This document shows, piece by piece, positions 1-13,300 of a stretch of DNA of 59,322 bases. The translations under genes and the position numbers were made by a program. How positions within the stretch are numbered: the first letter of the stretch is position 1; every line of letters starts with the position of its first letter. The DNA comes from Chlamydomonas sphaeroides (lineage: Eukaryota; Chlorophyta; Chlorophyceae; Chlamydomonadales; Chlamydomonadaceae), in NCBI GenBank assembly GCA_001662425.1, contig BDDC01000161.1, forward strand, positions 5,934-65,255. The letters run 5' to 3'. The notes beneath the pieces were generated by a model. It was not told the origin of the DNA. It worked only from the letters and a program-made list of their open reading frames with translations, and did no database searches.

Positions 1-978
1 CACCGTCGGCTGTAACGTTGGTATGGGGATGCTGACGGCGCCGCTGGTATTGGTGGACGCAGCGGCGCCGAGGGCTGGCCCCGCGGCGGCGCCGGCAATG
101 ACCAGGGGGTTGCCCCGTACGATGAAGGAGCCGCCGCTAGGGGCCACGGCGTCCCGCAGGGCGATGCCGCTGCGGTTGACGTACACGTAGGACGGCACGG
201 TGAGAGCTGCTGCCGCAAAGGTGTCATCCGGAGGTAGGTCCGTAGCCGCTGCTAGCAGCTCCGCTGCCGTGTTGACAACAGCGGCGGTGCAGGGAGCCGG
301 CAGCAGCGGGCCAGGGCACGTAACAGTAACGTCCCCCGCCTCAAGTGAGACGGCACGGCTGGGGCTAGTACCAGAGCTGTAGGCGTGGATATAAATGCTG
401 CCAGGGCTTATGGTGAAGGAGGGCGAGGGGCTGAGGCCGCAGGCGTACTGCTGCGCCATCGCCAGGGCACGGCAGGAGGGCGTGAGGAGGGTGACGGACT
501 CGAGCACCAGCCGGGGGCGGGCCGGGGCTCCCGTGTTCAGACCTGAGCTGTTGCTACCTACTGCGGTGCTGGTGCTGGGAGGTGGTGGGGTCGCGGGGCT
601 GGCTGGAGTGAGCGGCCGCACAGCGACCAGCGCCAGGAAGGATGCGGCGGGCGGCAGCGGGACGGGCGCGGCCGGCAGGTCGGCCACCAGCGTGAGGCCG
701 CGCACCGTAAGCGTCCGTCCAGGTGCGATGGCAATGCTGGCACCAGAGGCGTTGAGGTAGAGCGTACCATGTCCCTCCAGAAGCAGGTCGGCATATTGTC
801 TTTCCAGCCGCGACGTCAACGCCTGCTGTCCTAATATACGACACAGCTCAGCGTCATTATCCGAGGGAGAGCAGATTCTTCGCCACGCCTGGTCGCTGGT
901 TTGGCCGGCGCATTCTCGCGACACCCAAGTGCAGATTAAAAGCACAAGCAGGGATCGACGGCCATACATATATATCAT
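1..978 (-). CDS. Receptor-like ectodomain protein, 5' part (partial, runs off left edge)
   Basis: Read on the minus strand from an ATG at 978-976, one frame stays open for 326 codons to the window edge; an in-frame TGA lies upstream. The N-terminus (MIYMYGRRSLLVLLICTW...) is a typical signal peptide. After it the protein follows the ectodomain of the kinase gene at 53347 almost residue by residue: shared blocks include LYLNASGASIAIAP, LVLESVTLLTPSCRALA, QQYACGLSPSPSFTISPGSI, DVTVTCPGP and SYVYVNRSGIALRDAV. The first ~75 residues differ between the two. The gene is therefore a paralogue, in opposite orientation, of that receptor kinase. Whether it also carries a kinase cannot be seen because the 3' part is outside the window. 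Ser/Pro/Ala-rich stretches and N-glycosylation sites fit an extracellular location. Confidence 0.85.
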   Translation of the reverse strand, partial: MIYMYGRRSLLVLLICTWVSRECAGQTSDQAWRRICSPSDNDAELCRILGQQALTSRLERQYADLLLEGHGTLYLNASGASIAIAPGRTLTVRGLTLVADLPAAPVPLPPAASFLALVAVRPLTPASPATPPPPSTSTAVGSNSSGLNTGAPARPRLVLESVTLLTPSCRALAMAQQYACGLSPSPSFTISPGSIYIHAYSSGTSPSRAVSLEAGDVTVTCPGPLLPAPCTAAVVNTAAELLAAATDLPPDDTFAAAALTVPSYVYVNRSGIALRDAVAPSGGSFIVRGNPLVIAGAAAGPALGAAASTNTSGAVSIPIPTLQPTV

Positions 979-1333
979 GTGATTCAAGGTTGGACCAAAA
1001 CCGCCATCGAGCAACACAAGGTGGCAAGCATTTCGAGCCACTCGTGTGTGGCCTCCGTGATAGTAATCTGGTCATGGCCTGTCATGGTGTCCTCAGGTCA
1101 TTGGGTGCTGTAATTTAAAATCGGTGAACGGCGGTGTTCGTAAGTACGGCAAGTACCGTGCTTTGACGACCTCGCGCCACATACATCGCGACCCTTGCGG
1201 CCGCACGCGAGATCCGCTCCATAAGGCCGCGCCGCCGCGCGCAATACACCACGGGCCCCTTCGAGCACATATTCCCCCAATGCATACCCCCTCACAGCTA
1301 CTTCCACGATGCACCCACTCCCCTGCCCCCTCA
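979..1333. other. Intergenic, 355 bp
   Basis: Lies between the start of the left receptor-like gene and the stop of the RAB3GAP1-like gene, both on the minus strand. It should hold the promoter of the former and the 3' untranslated region of the latter. It is less GC-rich than its flanks (TATATATAT-like stretch near 966-975 and TAATTTAAAA near 1111). No TGTAA on the minus strand was found. Confidence 0.5.
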
Positions 1334-4300
1334 TCACAGCGTGTGCCACAGCGCTGTCGCGACCCGCATCTCGCCCTCGCTCGCCGACACGTACAGCCGG
1401 TGGCTCACCGCTGCGCCGCCGCCGCCCTCGCCGCCGCCGCCGCCGCCAGGCACAGCGCCCACGGCACCACCCGCCGGAGCCGCCGCCGCCACCGCGCCCC
1501 CAGAGCTAGTACCACCGGCGTGCGCTTGAGAGGTGCCGGCGACGGCAGGGCCTGCAGCGGCGGCTGGCTCCACCGGCTGCAATCCCGCGCTGGAGCCGCC
1601 GCCGCCGCTGCTGCCGCCGCCGCCGCCGCTGCCCCGGACCAGCCGCTCGGCTCCCAGCTTGCGGCCGCCTGGTAACTTGACCGCAGCCGCCGTCGCCGCT
1701 GGGCCGCCGCCACCGCTGCTGCGCCGCCGCGCGCCGCCGCCGCTGCTCCTCGCCTCGGCTGCCGGTGGCTGCCGCCCTGCGCCGCCCTGCTGCCCCGGCC
1801 CCTGCTGCCCCGGCCCCTGCTGCCCCGGCCCCTGCTGCCCCGGCCCCTGCTGCCCCTGCTGCCCCTGCTGCCCCTGCTGCCGCCGCTGCTGCAGGGCGGA
1901 CCCCGGCCCCAGCGGCTGCCGCACCTCAAGCACCCACTCCCGGTTGCACGGCGCCGCCCACGCGCCGCTGTCCAGCACCCCGCCACCACCTGGCGCCGCC
2001 GCCGCCGCCGCCGCCCCGCCGCCCCAGCCCCAGCCCGAGCCCGAGCCCGAGCCGCGGCCCTGCTGGCCGCCCTCCCAGCCTCCGCCCCAGTCCGCCCAGC
2101 CGCCGTCTTGCATGCCCTGCCGCCGGCCGGCCGCGGCGTCCGGCCCCGGCGCCTGCTGCTGCGGGCTGGGGCAGCGGCCGGCCAGCAGGCAGGCGAGCCC
2201 CTCCCGGGCCGGTGCGCCCTCCACCCAGGCGGAGGGGCGCAGCACGGTGCGGCCCTCCTCCAGGCTCGCACTGCCCTGGTGGGTGCGGGGGAGGCAGGGG
2301 AGGCAGCGGAGGGAAGGGTTCGGGTCAAATAGGCAGGGCGGGTGTGGGGGGCTCGCGGGCCTGCAGGCGCCCCAGCCGGGCACGGGCCCAAGCTAGTGCG
2401 GCACGCGCAGGTCGGTGGGCCGGCTGAGGGACACGCAGGGCGGCGCACGGGCGGCCTGCCCCCACCCCCGCCACACAAGCGTGTCAAACCCTGGAAGCAT
2501 GCCCCTGTGCTCGCCCCGCCCCCGTTCGCACCCACCTGCAGGGTGGCGGCCATCATCTCCCCGGCCACGCCCCGCAGCGGCCCGGGCAGCCGCCGCGCCA
2601 GGCTCTCCCCCAGCACCACCGCCTGCGGGCATGCGGCGAGCCCGGCGAGCAGCCCCGAGGCGCGTGACTGCCGGCTGTACGCCTACACGAGCGCTGCGTC
2701 AAGCCTGACCGAGCTCGGCTCCACGCTGGGGCACGCCCTGCCTGCCCGCCGCCCCGAGTGCTTCACGCTTCGTTTGAAGTCCTAGTGACGCTTGACGTGT
2801 CACGGCAAGTCGATTCATAGCATCTTCAAACATGCATGCCGGCAGTGCCGCACCTGCTCCAGGTAGTGGAACTCCGCCAGCAGGTACTCGAGCTCCGCGT
2901 CCTCCCACCCCACCAGCACCCAGGGGCTGGGCCCACAGGGAGAGGCGCCGGCAGGGTCGGCCGAGGAGGCCGCCGCGCCCCGGCCGGCAGCGGCGGGGGC
3001 GGCCGCGTGCCGGGCGCCCCGGTGCCGCGCTCCCGGCCCGGCGGCGGCGAGCAGTCCGCAGCCGCGGCGCAGCACGGGCGACGCAATCCTGGCAGGGGGC
3101 GAGGGCGGCGGGTTGCGGCGGCCGTGGGAGGCGGATGGGTGGCGGCGTTCGTGGGGGCTGCGTGTCGGCCTCTGCCGGGCCTCCGCCGACCGGGCTGGGC
3201 CCCTGCCTCCCGCACCCCACCTGGCGTACTGCTCCGCGAGGGCCGCCACGGGCGGCAGCAGGCCGCCGTCGCTGGCGGCCAGCAGCTGCCGGGGCAAAGG
3301 GGGCGGCGCGAGGGCAGCGCGGTGAGGGGCGCGGCGAGGTCAGCGGTAGGCGGGGGCCGCAACCGCTCGCATGCGCGTCTGCAGCTGTCTGCAGCTGTCT
3401 GCAGCTGTCCGCAGCTGTCCGCAGCTGTCCGCAGCTGTCCGCGGCTGTCTGCGGCTGTCCGCGGCTGTCCGCGGCTGTCCGCAGCTGTCCGCAGCGCCCT
3501 TACACTGTACAACCAGCGTGGAATGCCCTTTATGGCCGCCAGGTGGCCCTGCCGTCCTCACAGCACGCACGCCCAGGCGCCCCACCGCCGCCGCACCCAC
3601 ACCAACCCTGCACCAGCGCAGATCTGCTCGCACCGCTGCCGTACCTGTACGGCGCTCGACACGGCGATCGCCAGCAGGCTGTCGTACAGGTGCTCGGGCG
3701 GCAGCGTCTCCAGCTCGTGCAGCACGCGTTCGCCCTCCAGGCCGGGATCCTGCGGTACGCCGGTTGGCGGTTAGCAGGTCGGCGGTTGGCGGTTAACAGG
3801 TTGACGGTTAGCACGTTGACGGTCAGCACGACGGCGGTTAGCAGGTCGGTGGCCGGCGGTTGGCAGGGTTCCCTTCGCAGGCGCATGCCGTGCTGCCGCC
3901 TCTGCGCCTCAGCCACAGCCGCAGCCGCAGCCGCAGCCGCAGCCGCAGCCGCGCCCCTGCAAGCGCCACCCCGCGAGCGCCGCTGACACGCAGGCGCCGC
4001 TGACACGCAGGCGCCGCATGCAGGCAGGCGCCGCTGACACACAGGCGCCGCATGCAGGCAGGCGCCGCATGCAGGCAGGCGCCGCTGACACGCAGGCGCC
4101 GCATGCAGGCAGGCGCCGCATGCAGGCAGGCGCCGCATGCAGGCAGGCGCCGCTGACACGCAGGCGCCGCATGCAGGCAGGCGCCGCTGACACGCAGGCA
4201 GGTCCCACAGCGCCAGCACTCGGCCGCTGTGGCGATGCGGGAAGGCCACCGCCGGTCCGCACCTGGAGCGGCTTTTGGCGCCACACGGGACACGCCGGCG

Positions 4301-7300
4301 TCGCCTGCCACAGCCGATGCCACGGGTTGGCCGGCGCCTGGGCCGCGGCCTCCGCCTGGGTCCCGCCGCTGCCGCTGGCGCCGCCGCCGCCTGCACCACC
4401 GTCACCGACACCGCCGCTGCCTGCGCCGCGGACCCCAGCGTGGGGCGCCATCCGAGCCGACAGGGCAGGGCCGCGCCCCCCGCCGCCGCTGCCGCCGCCG
4501 CTGCTGCCGCTCAACTCGCCCTGCGCGTGCTCGTGCTGCTCCTGCTCCTGCGCCTGCTCCTGCTCCTGCTCCGCCACGTCCCTCGGCGAGTACCAGGACA
4601 GGAAGTCGGCGAAGGAGGCGCCCGGGTTGGCGGCCTGCGGGAGGCGAGGGCGAGGGAGGCAGCGCGTGGGGCCTGTAGGGGCGAACCCGCCCCCGCCCCC
4701 CCCCGCTTGCAGCACCCTGCGCCCCTGCAGCCCGCCTGCCTGCCCTTCCCCCCACAGGGCGGCGCTGCCTGCACCTTGAACACCTTGGGGTGCCCCCTCC
4801 CCGCACCTTGAACGCCGCCATGTCGGAGCTGAGCTGCTCGCTGTGCATGCGCCAGGCCAGCTCGCCGCCTGCGGGGGCCAGGGCCAGGGCGGGGGCGGGG
4901 CGGGGCAGGGCGGGGCGGGGGCGGCGCATGGGCACACATGGGGAGGACGACCTCGTCGCATGCGCCGCGATGCCCGGCCGCCGCGGCCCACCCCCGCCGC
5001 CTGCAGGGCCAGAGCCAGAGCCAGGGCCGAGCAGGGCGGGGCCGGTGCATGGGGGCTCGCTGCGGAGACTCAGGCCCGCTGCGGTCCCGACTGCCCGCGT
5101 CACACGCCCTGCTCCCCAACGGACCCCAACGGACCCCTGCGGCCCCGACCAGCTGCACGCTGCGGGCGGCGCGCCAGCAGCCACTCCTTTGACCCTCCGC
5201 CCCTCCGCCCCTCCGCCCCTCCGCCCTTGCGCATGCGAGTCCGTGAGCCCCAAACTCCAAACTCCGTGGGTGTGCGCTGTCTCAACCAGGGCAGCCAGGG
5301 CCGTACCCTGCGGGTGGCCCGACAGCAGCCCCTCCACCGCCGCCTGGCGCTCCAGCATGCGGTCCTCAGACAGCGCCGCGGGCGGCTGCGTCAGCGGCAC
5401 CGCCACTGGCCGGCGCCGGGAGCGGGCAGCGGGGCCGGCAGCAGCAGGCGCCGCCGCGGGTCCACCGGGCTGAAGCCGGGGATGTTCCCCGCCGGCGGGC
5501 CCAGCTGTCGCGACGGGCGCGGAGGTTCGAGCTGTCGCCGCGGCAGCGGCCGCTGGCCTCGGCGGCGCCTCGTCCCTGGCGTCGCCGGGCGTTGGCCCCT
5601 CGTCCGCCTCGCCCGCACTGTAGTAGGCGTCCGTCTCGGCGAAGCTGGGCGCGGACGCCAGCCCGCCTCTGCCGCCGCCGCCCGAGCCCGAGCCCACCGC
5701 CAGCAACACCGAGCCGCTGCCGCCGCGCGCCGGGCCTCCGCCTCCGCCGGACGACGACGCGGCCGCGGGCTCGGCGGCGGGCGGCGAGTCGAACACTAGC
5801 GGCCGCGCGAGGTCGGGGCCGGCGTCAGGGCTCGCGCTGGCGGTGCCGCCGGGCGCCGGAGCCGGCGTCGCCTCGTGGCGGGTCGGCGAGGCGGGCCCCC
5901 GCAGGGCGGAGCCAGCGGGCGCCGGCGTCACGCCCGGCGGCCGCGGCCGGCTCTTGCGCGTGCGGCTGTGAATTGCAAAGCCGCCGCCGCTGTCGCCGCC
6001 GCCATCGCCGTCGCCGTCGCCGTCGCCATCTCCGGCCCGGGCGTCCGCCGCCGGGTTGGCAGCGGCCGGCGTTGCGTCATCGGCGGCGTCAACGGCGGAG
6101 GCCCGGGCGTCGCGCTGCGGCTGCGGCGTCCCCACATCCGACCACGCATCCGCCAGCTCGTTCCACCAGTCGCCGTCGTCGCCGCCGCCGCCTTCTCGGT
6201 CACCGCCGCCGCCGCCGCCACCGGCTCGGTGGGGGCTGTGAGGCGTGGCCCAGGCGGCGTGCGGGTGCTGGCCCCGTCGTGCTGCCCGGTGGCGCTCCTC
6301 CACTGTCCGCACCAGGTGCTTGGTGCGGGCCAGCGCGCGGCGGCTGCGGGGGAGGGGCGTTGGGGACGCAGGCTCTGTGCAGGGCAGCTGGAAGGCAGGT
6401 GCCGCGCGTCGCCGCATGCACGGGGCTGGCCGCGTGAGAAGACGCCAATGCAGCTAACCCATGTTGGCAGTGCCCATGTCAGGACAGATGGCTAGTGCCA
6501 TGCATGTCGTCATGCGCCGGCTGTTCGCATGCGTACGTCCAATGAGCCAGCATGTGTATGTGCCAGTCGACACGCCCGTGTCAGCTAGCCGCATGCTACC
6601 GGGCCGGCACCCACCGGTGGATGCAGATGTCCAGCACCTGCGGGCAGCGAGGCGCGGAAGGCAGGAGGCAGGAGGCAGGCGCTGGAGTGCAAGTGAGGAG
6701 CGTGACCGCGCTCCACTGGACCGCAGCACCGCAGCCAGCAGGATTCACAGCAACGAGCAAAGGCAAGAAGCCGCCCCGCCTTCCTCCACCTCCCCATGCA
6801 TGAACCACCAGAAGGCACCGCACCGCCCCAGCCGTGCCGCCGTATCCGTGCCACCCCAACCCCACCTGCAGCTCCTGGTGCAGCCGCCAACGGCACCAGC
6901 GGCCACAGCACGCTACCGGTGGCAGCCGACAAGGCCCCAGGCCCACCCGCCCCACCCACCCAACCCCACCCCAACCCCACCTGCAGCTTCTGGTGCAGGA
7001 GGCAGTGGCGCAGCTCGGGCGCCGGCGGCTCAGGCTCCTCGCGCCGCTGGGCCGCCAGCAGACGACACAGCTCGCCGTCGGGGCCCTCGGCGCCAGCAGC
7101 AGCAGCAGCCAGCGGCGCGCGCCGCGCGGCACCCTGCTGCTCTGGCTGCGGCCGCGGCTGCGGCGGCTGCGGCGGCGCCATGCGGGGCAGGGGGCGGTCC
7201 ACCTCCCAGCACGCAAAGCGCAGCTCGCGCACGAAGCTGCGGTATCAGTTGGATAGAGGTTGCGATAGCAGTGACGAATGTTCCGGTGCAGGCAGCATCC

Positions 7301-10300
7301 CCAGCTCCCGCATGTTCGCGGGCCCACAGCACACTCGGCTTCCCGTCCCAACCCGGAGCACGAAGCTGGGGGTGCGTCGGTGGGAGCCTAGGGGGCCCAG
7401 CGGGTCCACCGTTGGCGCGGGGAGTGCGAGTAGGGCGACAGGAGGTGCCCGTCAGCAGGACAGGGGCCGGAGCAACGGGACGCCGCCGAGCCCGCAGCAT
7501 GACCGGCGGGCCTCACGTTGGCGACGACGCCGGCCGTGCCCTTCCTGCCCGCCAGCCTGGCAGCCCGCCCTCCCGCCCTCCCTGCCCCAGCAGCCTCCCA
7601 CCCACCGCTGCCACAGCCAGGCCACCGCCCTCGCGTTGCCGAACAGCAGCGCGTGTAGCGCCAGCCGGCTGAGCAGGCCGCCGTGGGGCGCGGCGCGGCC
7701 GAAGCGGGCGCCGCCCTGGCCAGCACCGCCGCCGCCGCCGCCGCTCCTGCTGCCGTTGCCGCTGCTGCCGCCGGGCAGGCTGCCGTGGGAAGGCCCGGGC
7801 CCAGGCTCGGGTTCGTGCGGCGGCGGCGGCGCGGCGTGGTTTATGAGGTCAGCGAGCACGTCGGCCATCACGTCTGGGGCGGGAGGGGCGCGGAGGGGAG
7901 GGCCGACTGCACGAGTGCGCGGGTGTGGGTGGTTGGACGAGGCAAGGCGCGTCGGCCGCCGCCGACTACGGAGCACGGCCCGCGGTGGGCCCACGGCGGC
8001 GGCGGGGCGGGCCGGTCCCGGGTGTTGCAGAGTGCAGGGCGGCGTTGAACGGGCTGGCGGCGGCGGGCACTACTCACGGGGCGGCGGCAGGGGCGGCAGC
8101 GGCCACCCTCGCGCCTCCCACCAGTCGGGCGACACCAGGTCCCCCACCTGCGGGAAGTGCGGGCAGGTGGCGGGGGAGCGACACAGAGCCTCGCGACCTC
8201 AGTCCTCAGGCAGCCGGACCCTCTCCTCCAGCTGACGCCCTACACCCTCATAAAGGTGTGGCCCCACAAGGCCCCCGTGCCGCCCCCGTGCCGCCCCCGT
8301 GCCGCCCCCGTGCCGCCCCCGTGCCGCCCCCGTGCCGCCCCCGTGCCGCCCGCGTGCCGCACCTCTGCCGCCTCCGCAGCCACGCTGCGGCCGGTGAGCA
8401 GGCTGGACAGCATGACGGTGAAGGAGCCGGGGCCGACCTGGGGGCGTGGGAGGGAGGAGTGGGTGAGGGGAGGCGGGGGGCAGGCGTGAAGGGGCGCCGC
8501 GAGCCGGGAGCCGCGAGGCCAAGGACGAGGCAGGGGTTGGGAGTGGGGGCGGGCTTGAGGGAATGACTGAGCCGCGTGTCGTGCGGAGCCGCCCCTGCCC
8601 GCTCGCCTGGCTGGACGCCGACACGGGCGTCACGGCGGGCGGCGGCTGGCCCCCGGGCCGCCGCCACGCCTCCGCCGCCAGCGCACTCCACAGCCAGTCG
8701 GCGCCTGCTCGGGAGCCAGGAGGGGCGGGGCGCCAAGCAAAGCTCGGGTGCGGCTGCGAGCGCTCCTCTCGCGCATGTGTCCCAACCCCCCCCCTGCCCC
8801 GCCGCGCCCCACCCGCGCGCTGCAGCTCCACGTGCCGCCTGCCCGCCTCCTTGGGCCGCAGCCCCACCAGCCCCAGCCCCCGGATGCCCAGGCCACCGCC
8901 CGCGCCGCCGCTGCCGGTCTGCGGGGCGACGTAACGGGTGGGGGTGTATAGAGTGGGTAGAGGCTAGCGAGAGGAGTGAGGGAGCCCAAGCTCCCGCATG
9001 TTCGCGGGCCCACAGCGCACTCGGCGTTGTTGCCCGACGGGGATGCCGTTGTTGGCTAAAGCGGTTCTCTACCGAGTTCCTACAAACTACTTCACCTCCA
9101 GACGCGCTACCGTGGTGGGGGTGGGGTACATCATGGGTGGAGGTGGGAGGATGCGGTCGGGGGCAACGGGCCTCCGGGCAAGCCAAGGCCCCAAGTGGCT
9201 GTGGGAACAGAGCCGCCGACCTTCCCCTCCCCCGCACGCGCTCGCTCGCCCGCATGCACAGCGCCCACACCTGCAGCGCGTGCAGCAGCCAGCGGCAGTC
9301 GCCTCCCACCTGGCGCAGGGCGGCGCGGCGCAGGGCCGCAGGGCGGCGGCAGCCAAGTAAACGCCCGCAGACCGCAGATGCGGCTCCACTCCCGGCCGCA
9401 GCGGAGGCATGGGGCCTGCGGACCCCGCAGCCGAGTGCGCGCGCCGCCGTGGCCCTCCCACGCGCCCGGGGCCCTCCCACGCGCCCGGGGCCCCGTTCCC
9501 CGCGCCCCCACCCCGCGCCCCCACCCCGGGCCCACTGTAGGCCGCGCCACGTACCCGCAGCTGCGGGTGGCGCTGCCCCGCCGGCGCCACGTGCAGCCCC
9601 TCCCACGCCACGTCCACCTCCAGCAGCCCCACCGGGTCGACCTGGGCCGCAGGAGGGGGGGGCAAGAGCGCGAGTCGATGAGAGCGCAAGCCGGTGAGTA
9701 GGCGGGCCGGTGAGGAGGCGAGCCGGTGAGGGGGCCTGCCAGTACCCTCCAGCCCGCAGCCTCCGAGCCCTGTGGCTGGGCCAGGGCCCCGTAGCAAGGC
9801 CCTCCCAGCCGCCTCCAGCAGCCTCCCAGCAGCTTCTCAGCAGCCTCCCAGCAGCTGCCCCGCCAGCAGCCTCCCAGCGGCTTCCCAGCAGCCTCCCAGC
9901 AGCTGCCCCGCCAGCAGCCTCCCAGCAGCTGCCCCGCCAGCAGCCTCCCAGCAGCCTCCCAGCAGCCTCCCAGCAGCCTCCCAGCAGCCTCGCAGCGGCT
10001 TCCTAGCTGCCTCCCAGCAGCTGCCCTGCCAGCAGCCTCCCAGTGGCTTCCCAGCAGCCTCCCAGCAGCTGCCCCGCCAGCAGCCTCCCAGCAGCCTCCC
10101 AGCAGCCTCCCAGCAGCCNNNNNNNNNNNNNNNNNNNNNNNNNNNNNNNNNNNNNNNNNNNNNNNNNNNNNNNNNNNNNNNNNNNNNNNNNNNNNNNNNN
10201 NNNNNNNNNNNNNNNNNNNNNNNNNNNNNNNNNNNNNNNNNNNNNNNNNNNNNNNNNNNNNNNNNNNNNNNNNNNNNNNNNNNNNNNNNNNNNNNNNNNN

Positions 10301-13300
10301 NNNNNNNNNNNNNNNNNNNNNNNNNNNNNNNNNNNNNNNNNNNNNNNNNNNNNNNNNNNNNNNNNNNNNNNNNNNNNNNNNNNNNNNNNNNNNNNNNNNN
10401 NNNNNNNNNNNNNNNNNNNNNNNNNNNNNNNNNNNNNNNNNNCCAGCAGCCTCCCGGCCGCACCTGCTGCGCCCAGGGGTGCCAGGGCGCCGCCGCATCC
10501 CACGGCTCGTGCGGGTCGTGCTGCGTGCCCTCGCCGTGCCGCCAACGGTGCCGCCGCCGCCGCCGCCCGGCGCTGAAGCCGTCCCGCCCCAGCCCCGGGC
10601 TTGCGCCCTCATCGTCACTGTCCAGTCCGTCCTCGTCCTCGCCGCCGCCGGGGCGGCGGTCCCAGCCGCCGCCGGGCGAGGCCACCAGCTCCTGGTCACC
10701 GCCGCCGCCGCCGCCGCCGCCCTCACCGCTGGCGCTGCTGCGGGCCGTGCTGCCGCCGGAGCCGCCGCCGCCGGAGGTGCGGGTCCCTGCCCCACCCTGG
10801 GGCCCGGGCAGGTGCCGCCACTCGTCCAGCAGAGCGTGCGACCTCAGGGCTGGCGACCCCGGCCCGCCCGAGGCCGCCTGGGCCCCGGCTGCGGCCGAGC
10901 CCGCCGCAGCCGCCGCGGCTGCAGCGGCTGCGGCCGTCCTGTGCGCGGCGGCCGCGGCTGCGGCGGCGGCTGCGGCGGCGCGGCGCTCCAGGCGCGCCCG
11001 CAGGCGGCGCGAGGGGTTCGGCACGCGGTACGCAAAGCATGCGGACCAGGTTATGGCGATGGGACTGGAGGGGCCCGGCGCTGTGGGGCTGCGCGCAGCC
11101 GCGCCGTGCGGCTCCTGCGCGGGCGGGCGGGCACCGGCGCAGCACCCAGCCGTGCTCAGCATGCGTGGGTGCTGCTGGGGGGCAGGCAGGCAGGCGGGCT
11201 GAGGCCCCGCCTGCTGTGTGCACCGGGGGGGGCGCAGCACCCAGCGGGCCAGGCTGCTGGCGCGCATGACGACGCAGGGTGCACGCTGGGTAGCCCGGTG
11301 TGCCCACGGCCGTTGCTGCGCTCGCTTGGGCCCCCCCCTCCCGCCGGCCTGCACCCGCCCCCTGCCCACGCCGCCGCCGCACCTGCGCCGCCGCCAGGCA
11401 GGCCATGGCCGCCGCCGGGCTGTACGGCAGCAGCTGCTCGGCCAGCGCGGACAGCTGCCCCGGCAGCTGCGTGAGGGCCTGCGGTGACGGGGTGGTGGAG
11501 GAGGGAAAGGGGTGGAGGGAAAGGGATGGAGGGGCGGAGGAAAGGGATGGAGGGGCGGAGGAAAGGGATGGAGGGGCGGAGGGAAAGGGATGGAGGGGCG
11601 GAGGGAAAGGGATGGAGGAGCGGAGGGAAAGGAATGGAGGAGCGGAGGGAAAGGAATGGAGAGGCGAAGGGAAAGGGATGGAGGGGCGGAGGGAAAGGGA
11701 TGGAGGGGCGAAGGGAAAGGGATGGAGGGGCGGAGGGAAAGGGATGGAGGGGCGGAGAGCGCATCGCTTGGCGGCGGCTCAGCGTGCGGCGGAGCAGGCA
11801 GGCGTAAACGGCGCAGTGCGGCGCTGCGGCCCCCAGGCACAGGCACACGCTCCCGTCCCGCCCCCCCTCGCTGCTCCCCCCTTCCCGTCATGCACACACG
11901 CTTCCCCTTCCTCCGCCCACCCCATCCCCCCAATACACACACGTCCTACCCTCCCGCGGCCCCCCCTCCCCATGCACACCCACCTCGGGCGGGCTGCTGA
12001 TGTGCACGCTGTCGGTCCTCAGCGCCAGGCCGCCCAACCCCGGCGCCACCGCAGCGCCCCAGTAGCCGTCGCGCAGGCCGTCATGCACCGGCAGCAGCAG
12101 CGGGCAGCGCCAGCCCGCGGCCGCCAGCGAGGCGGCGGCGGCGCCCAGCAGGGAGCCCGCCTCGGCCTCGTCCTGGCACAGGGGGCGAGCCGGGGAAAGG
12201 GAGACGAGGGGAGCCGTGTGTAAGACGGGCCATGGCTCCTGCGGCCGCGCCCAGCAGCAGCAGCAGCAGCAGCAGCAGTGCTCGGAGCGGGCCCCCGGTG
12301 CTGCGCTCGCAAGCGAGCCGGCGCCGACCGCCCCGCCCCAACCGGTCCCCGGGCTTGAGCCAGCGTGCTGTCTGCCCCACCCTCCGCCCCGCCGCGGGCC
12401 CGCGGACCCCTGGCCCACCAGGATGCGGCGGCTGTAGGAGGCGGGGTGCAGCGTGAGGAAGGCGTCCAGCCCGAACCAGCGCTGCAGCCGGTGCTGCTGC
12501 AGCGGCAGCCACCACGGCAGCGAGCCGGGCCGCGAGCCGGACGGGCGCAGCGCCGCCAGCGCGGACGAGGAGGGGGCGGGGGGCGCCGGCACCGACGGAG
12601 GCAGGGCGGGCGCGGCGGCCGCCGCCGCTGGCGCCGGCGGCTCGCGGACGTCGGCGGCCGAAGACGCTGCGCGGCCGCTGGCGCCAGCTGGGTGCTGAGG
12701 GCCGTCGGGCCCGTCTGCCTGGCCCCCGCTGCTGCCGCGACCGCTGCTGCGCTGCTGGCGCTGCGCCGCCTGCCCCTCCCACTCCTGCCGCTGGGTCCGC
12801 TCCTCGCCCACGCCGCGCTCCTCGCCCTCGCCGCCCTCCTCGCAGCCGCCCTCGCCGCCCTCCTCCCGCATGAGGGTGTCGATGCGGCTGAGCAGTTCGC
12901 TGAGGTCCAGGTCCACGCCCACCTCCCAGCCCGGCTCCGCCTCGGGACGGGACCCGAGGCCAGCCTCGCCCGACCCAGGCCCGGCACCAGCACCAGCACC
13001 AGCGCCTGGACCGGGGCCGGGGCCGCCGGGGGCCGGCGCGCCGCGGCTGGCGGCTGCGGCGGCAGGGGCACGTGGGTTGGGGCTGGGCGAGGGGCGCGGC
13101 AGGGAGCTCGGCGGAGGATGGCTGGCGGGCGACGGCGGGGAAGCGTCGGCCTGCTGGAGGTGAAGCGGCGCCAGCATGGCATCCTTCCTGACTCCCTGCC
13201 CCGCCGCAGCCTCACGCTCCCAGGCCCCGCCCCTCCCGCCAAGCACAGCTGCAGCCCTCCCTCTGCCCCAGCCGGGCCCCGCCAGCGTCCCGGCTTGGGC

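Noticed and set aside
1533..2396. Plus-strand Pro/Ala-rich ORF of 287 codons
   Set aside because: It is the complement of the conserved RAB3GAP1 C-terminal exon. High GC leaves all frames open, and the translation is only low complexity.
3983..4200. CRISPR-like alternation of two 17-nt units
   Set aside because: Units are contiguous with no unique spacers and lie in a eukaryotic intron. It is a minisatellite.
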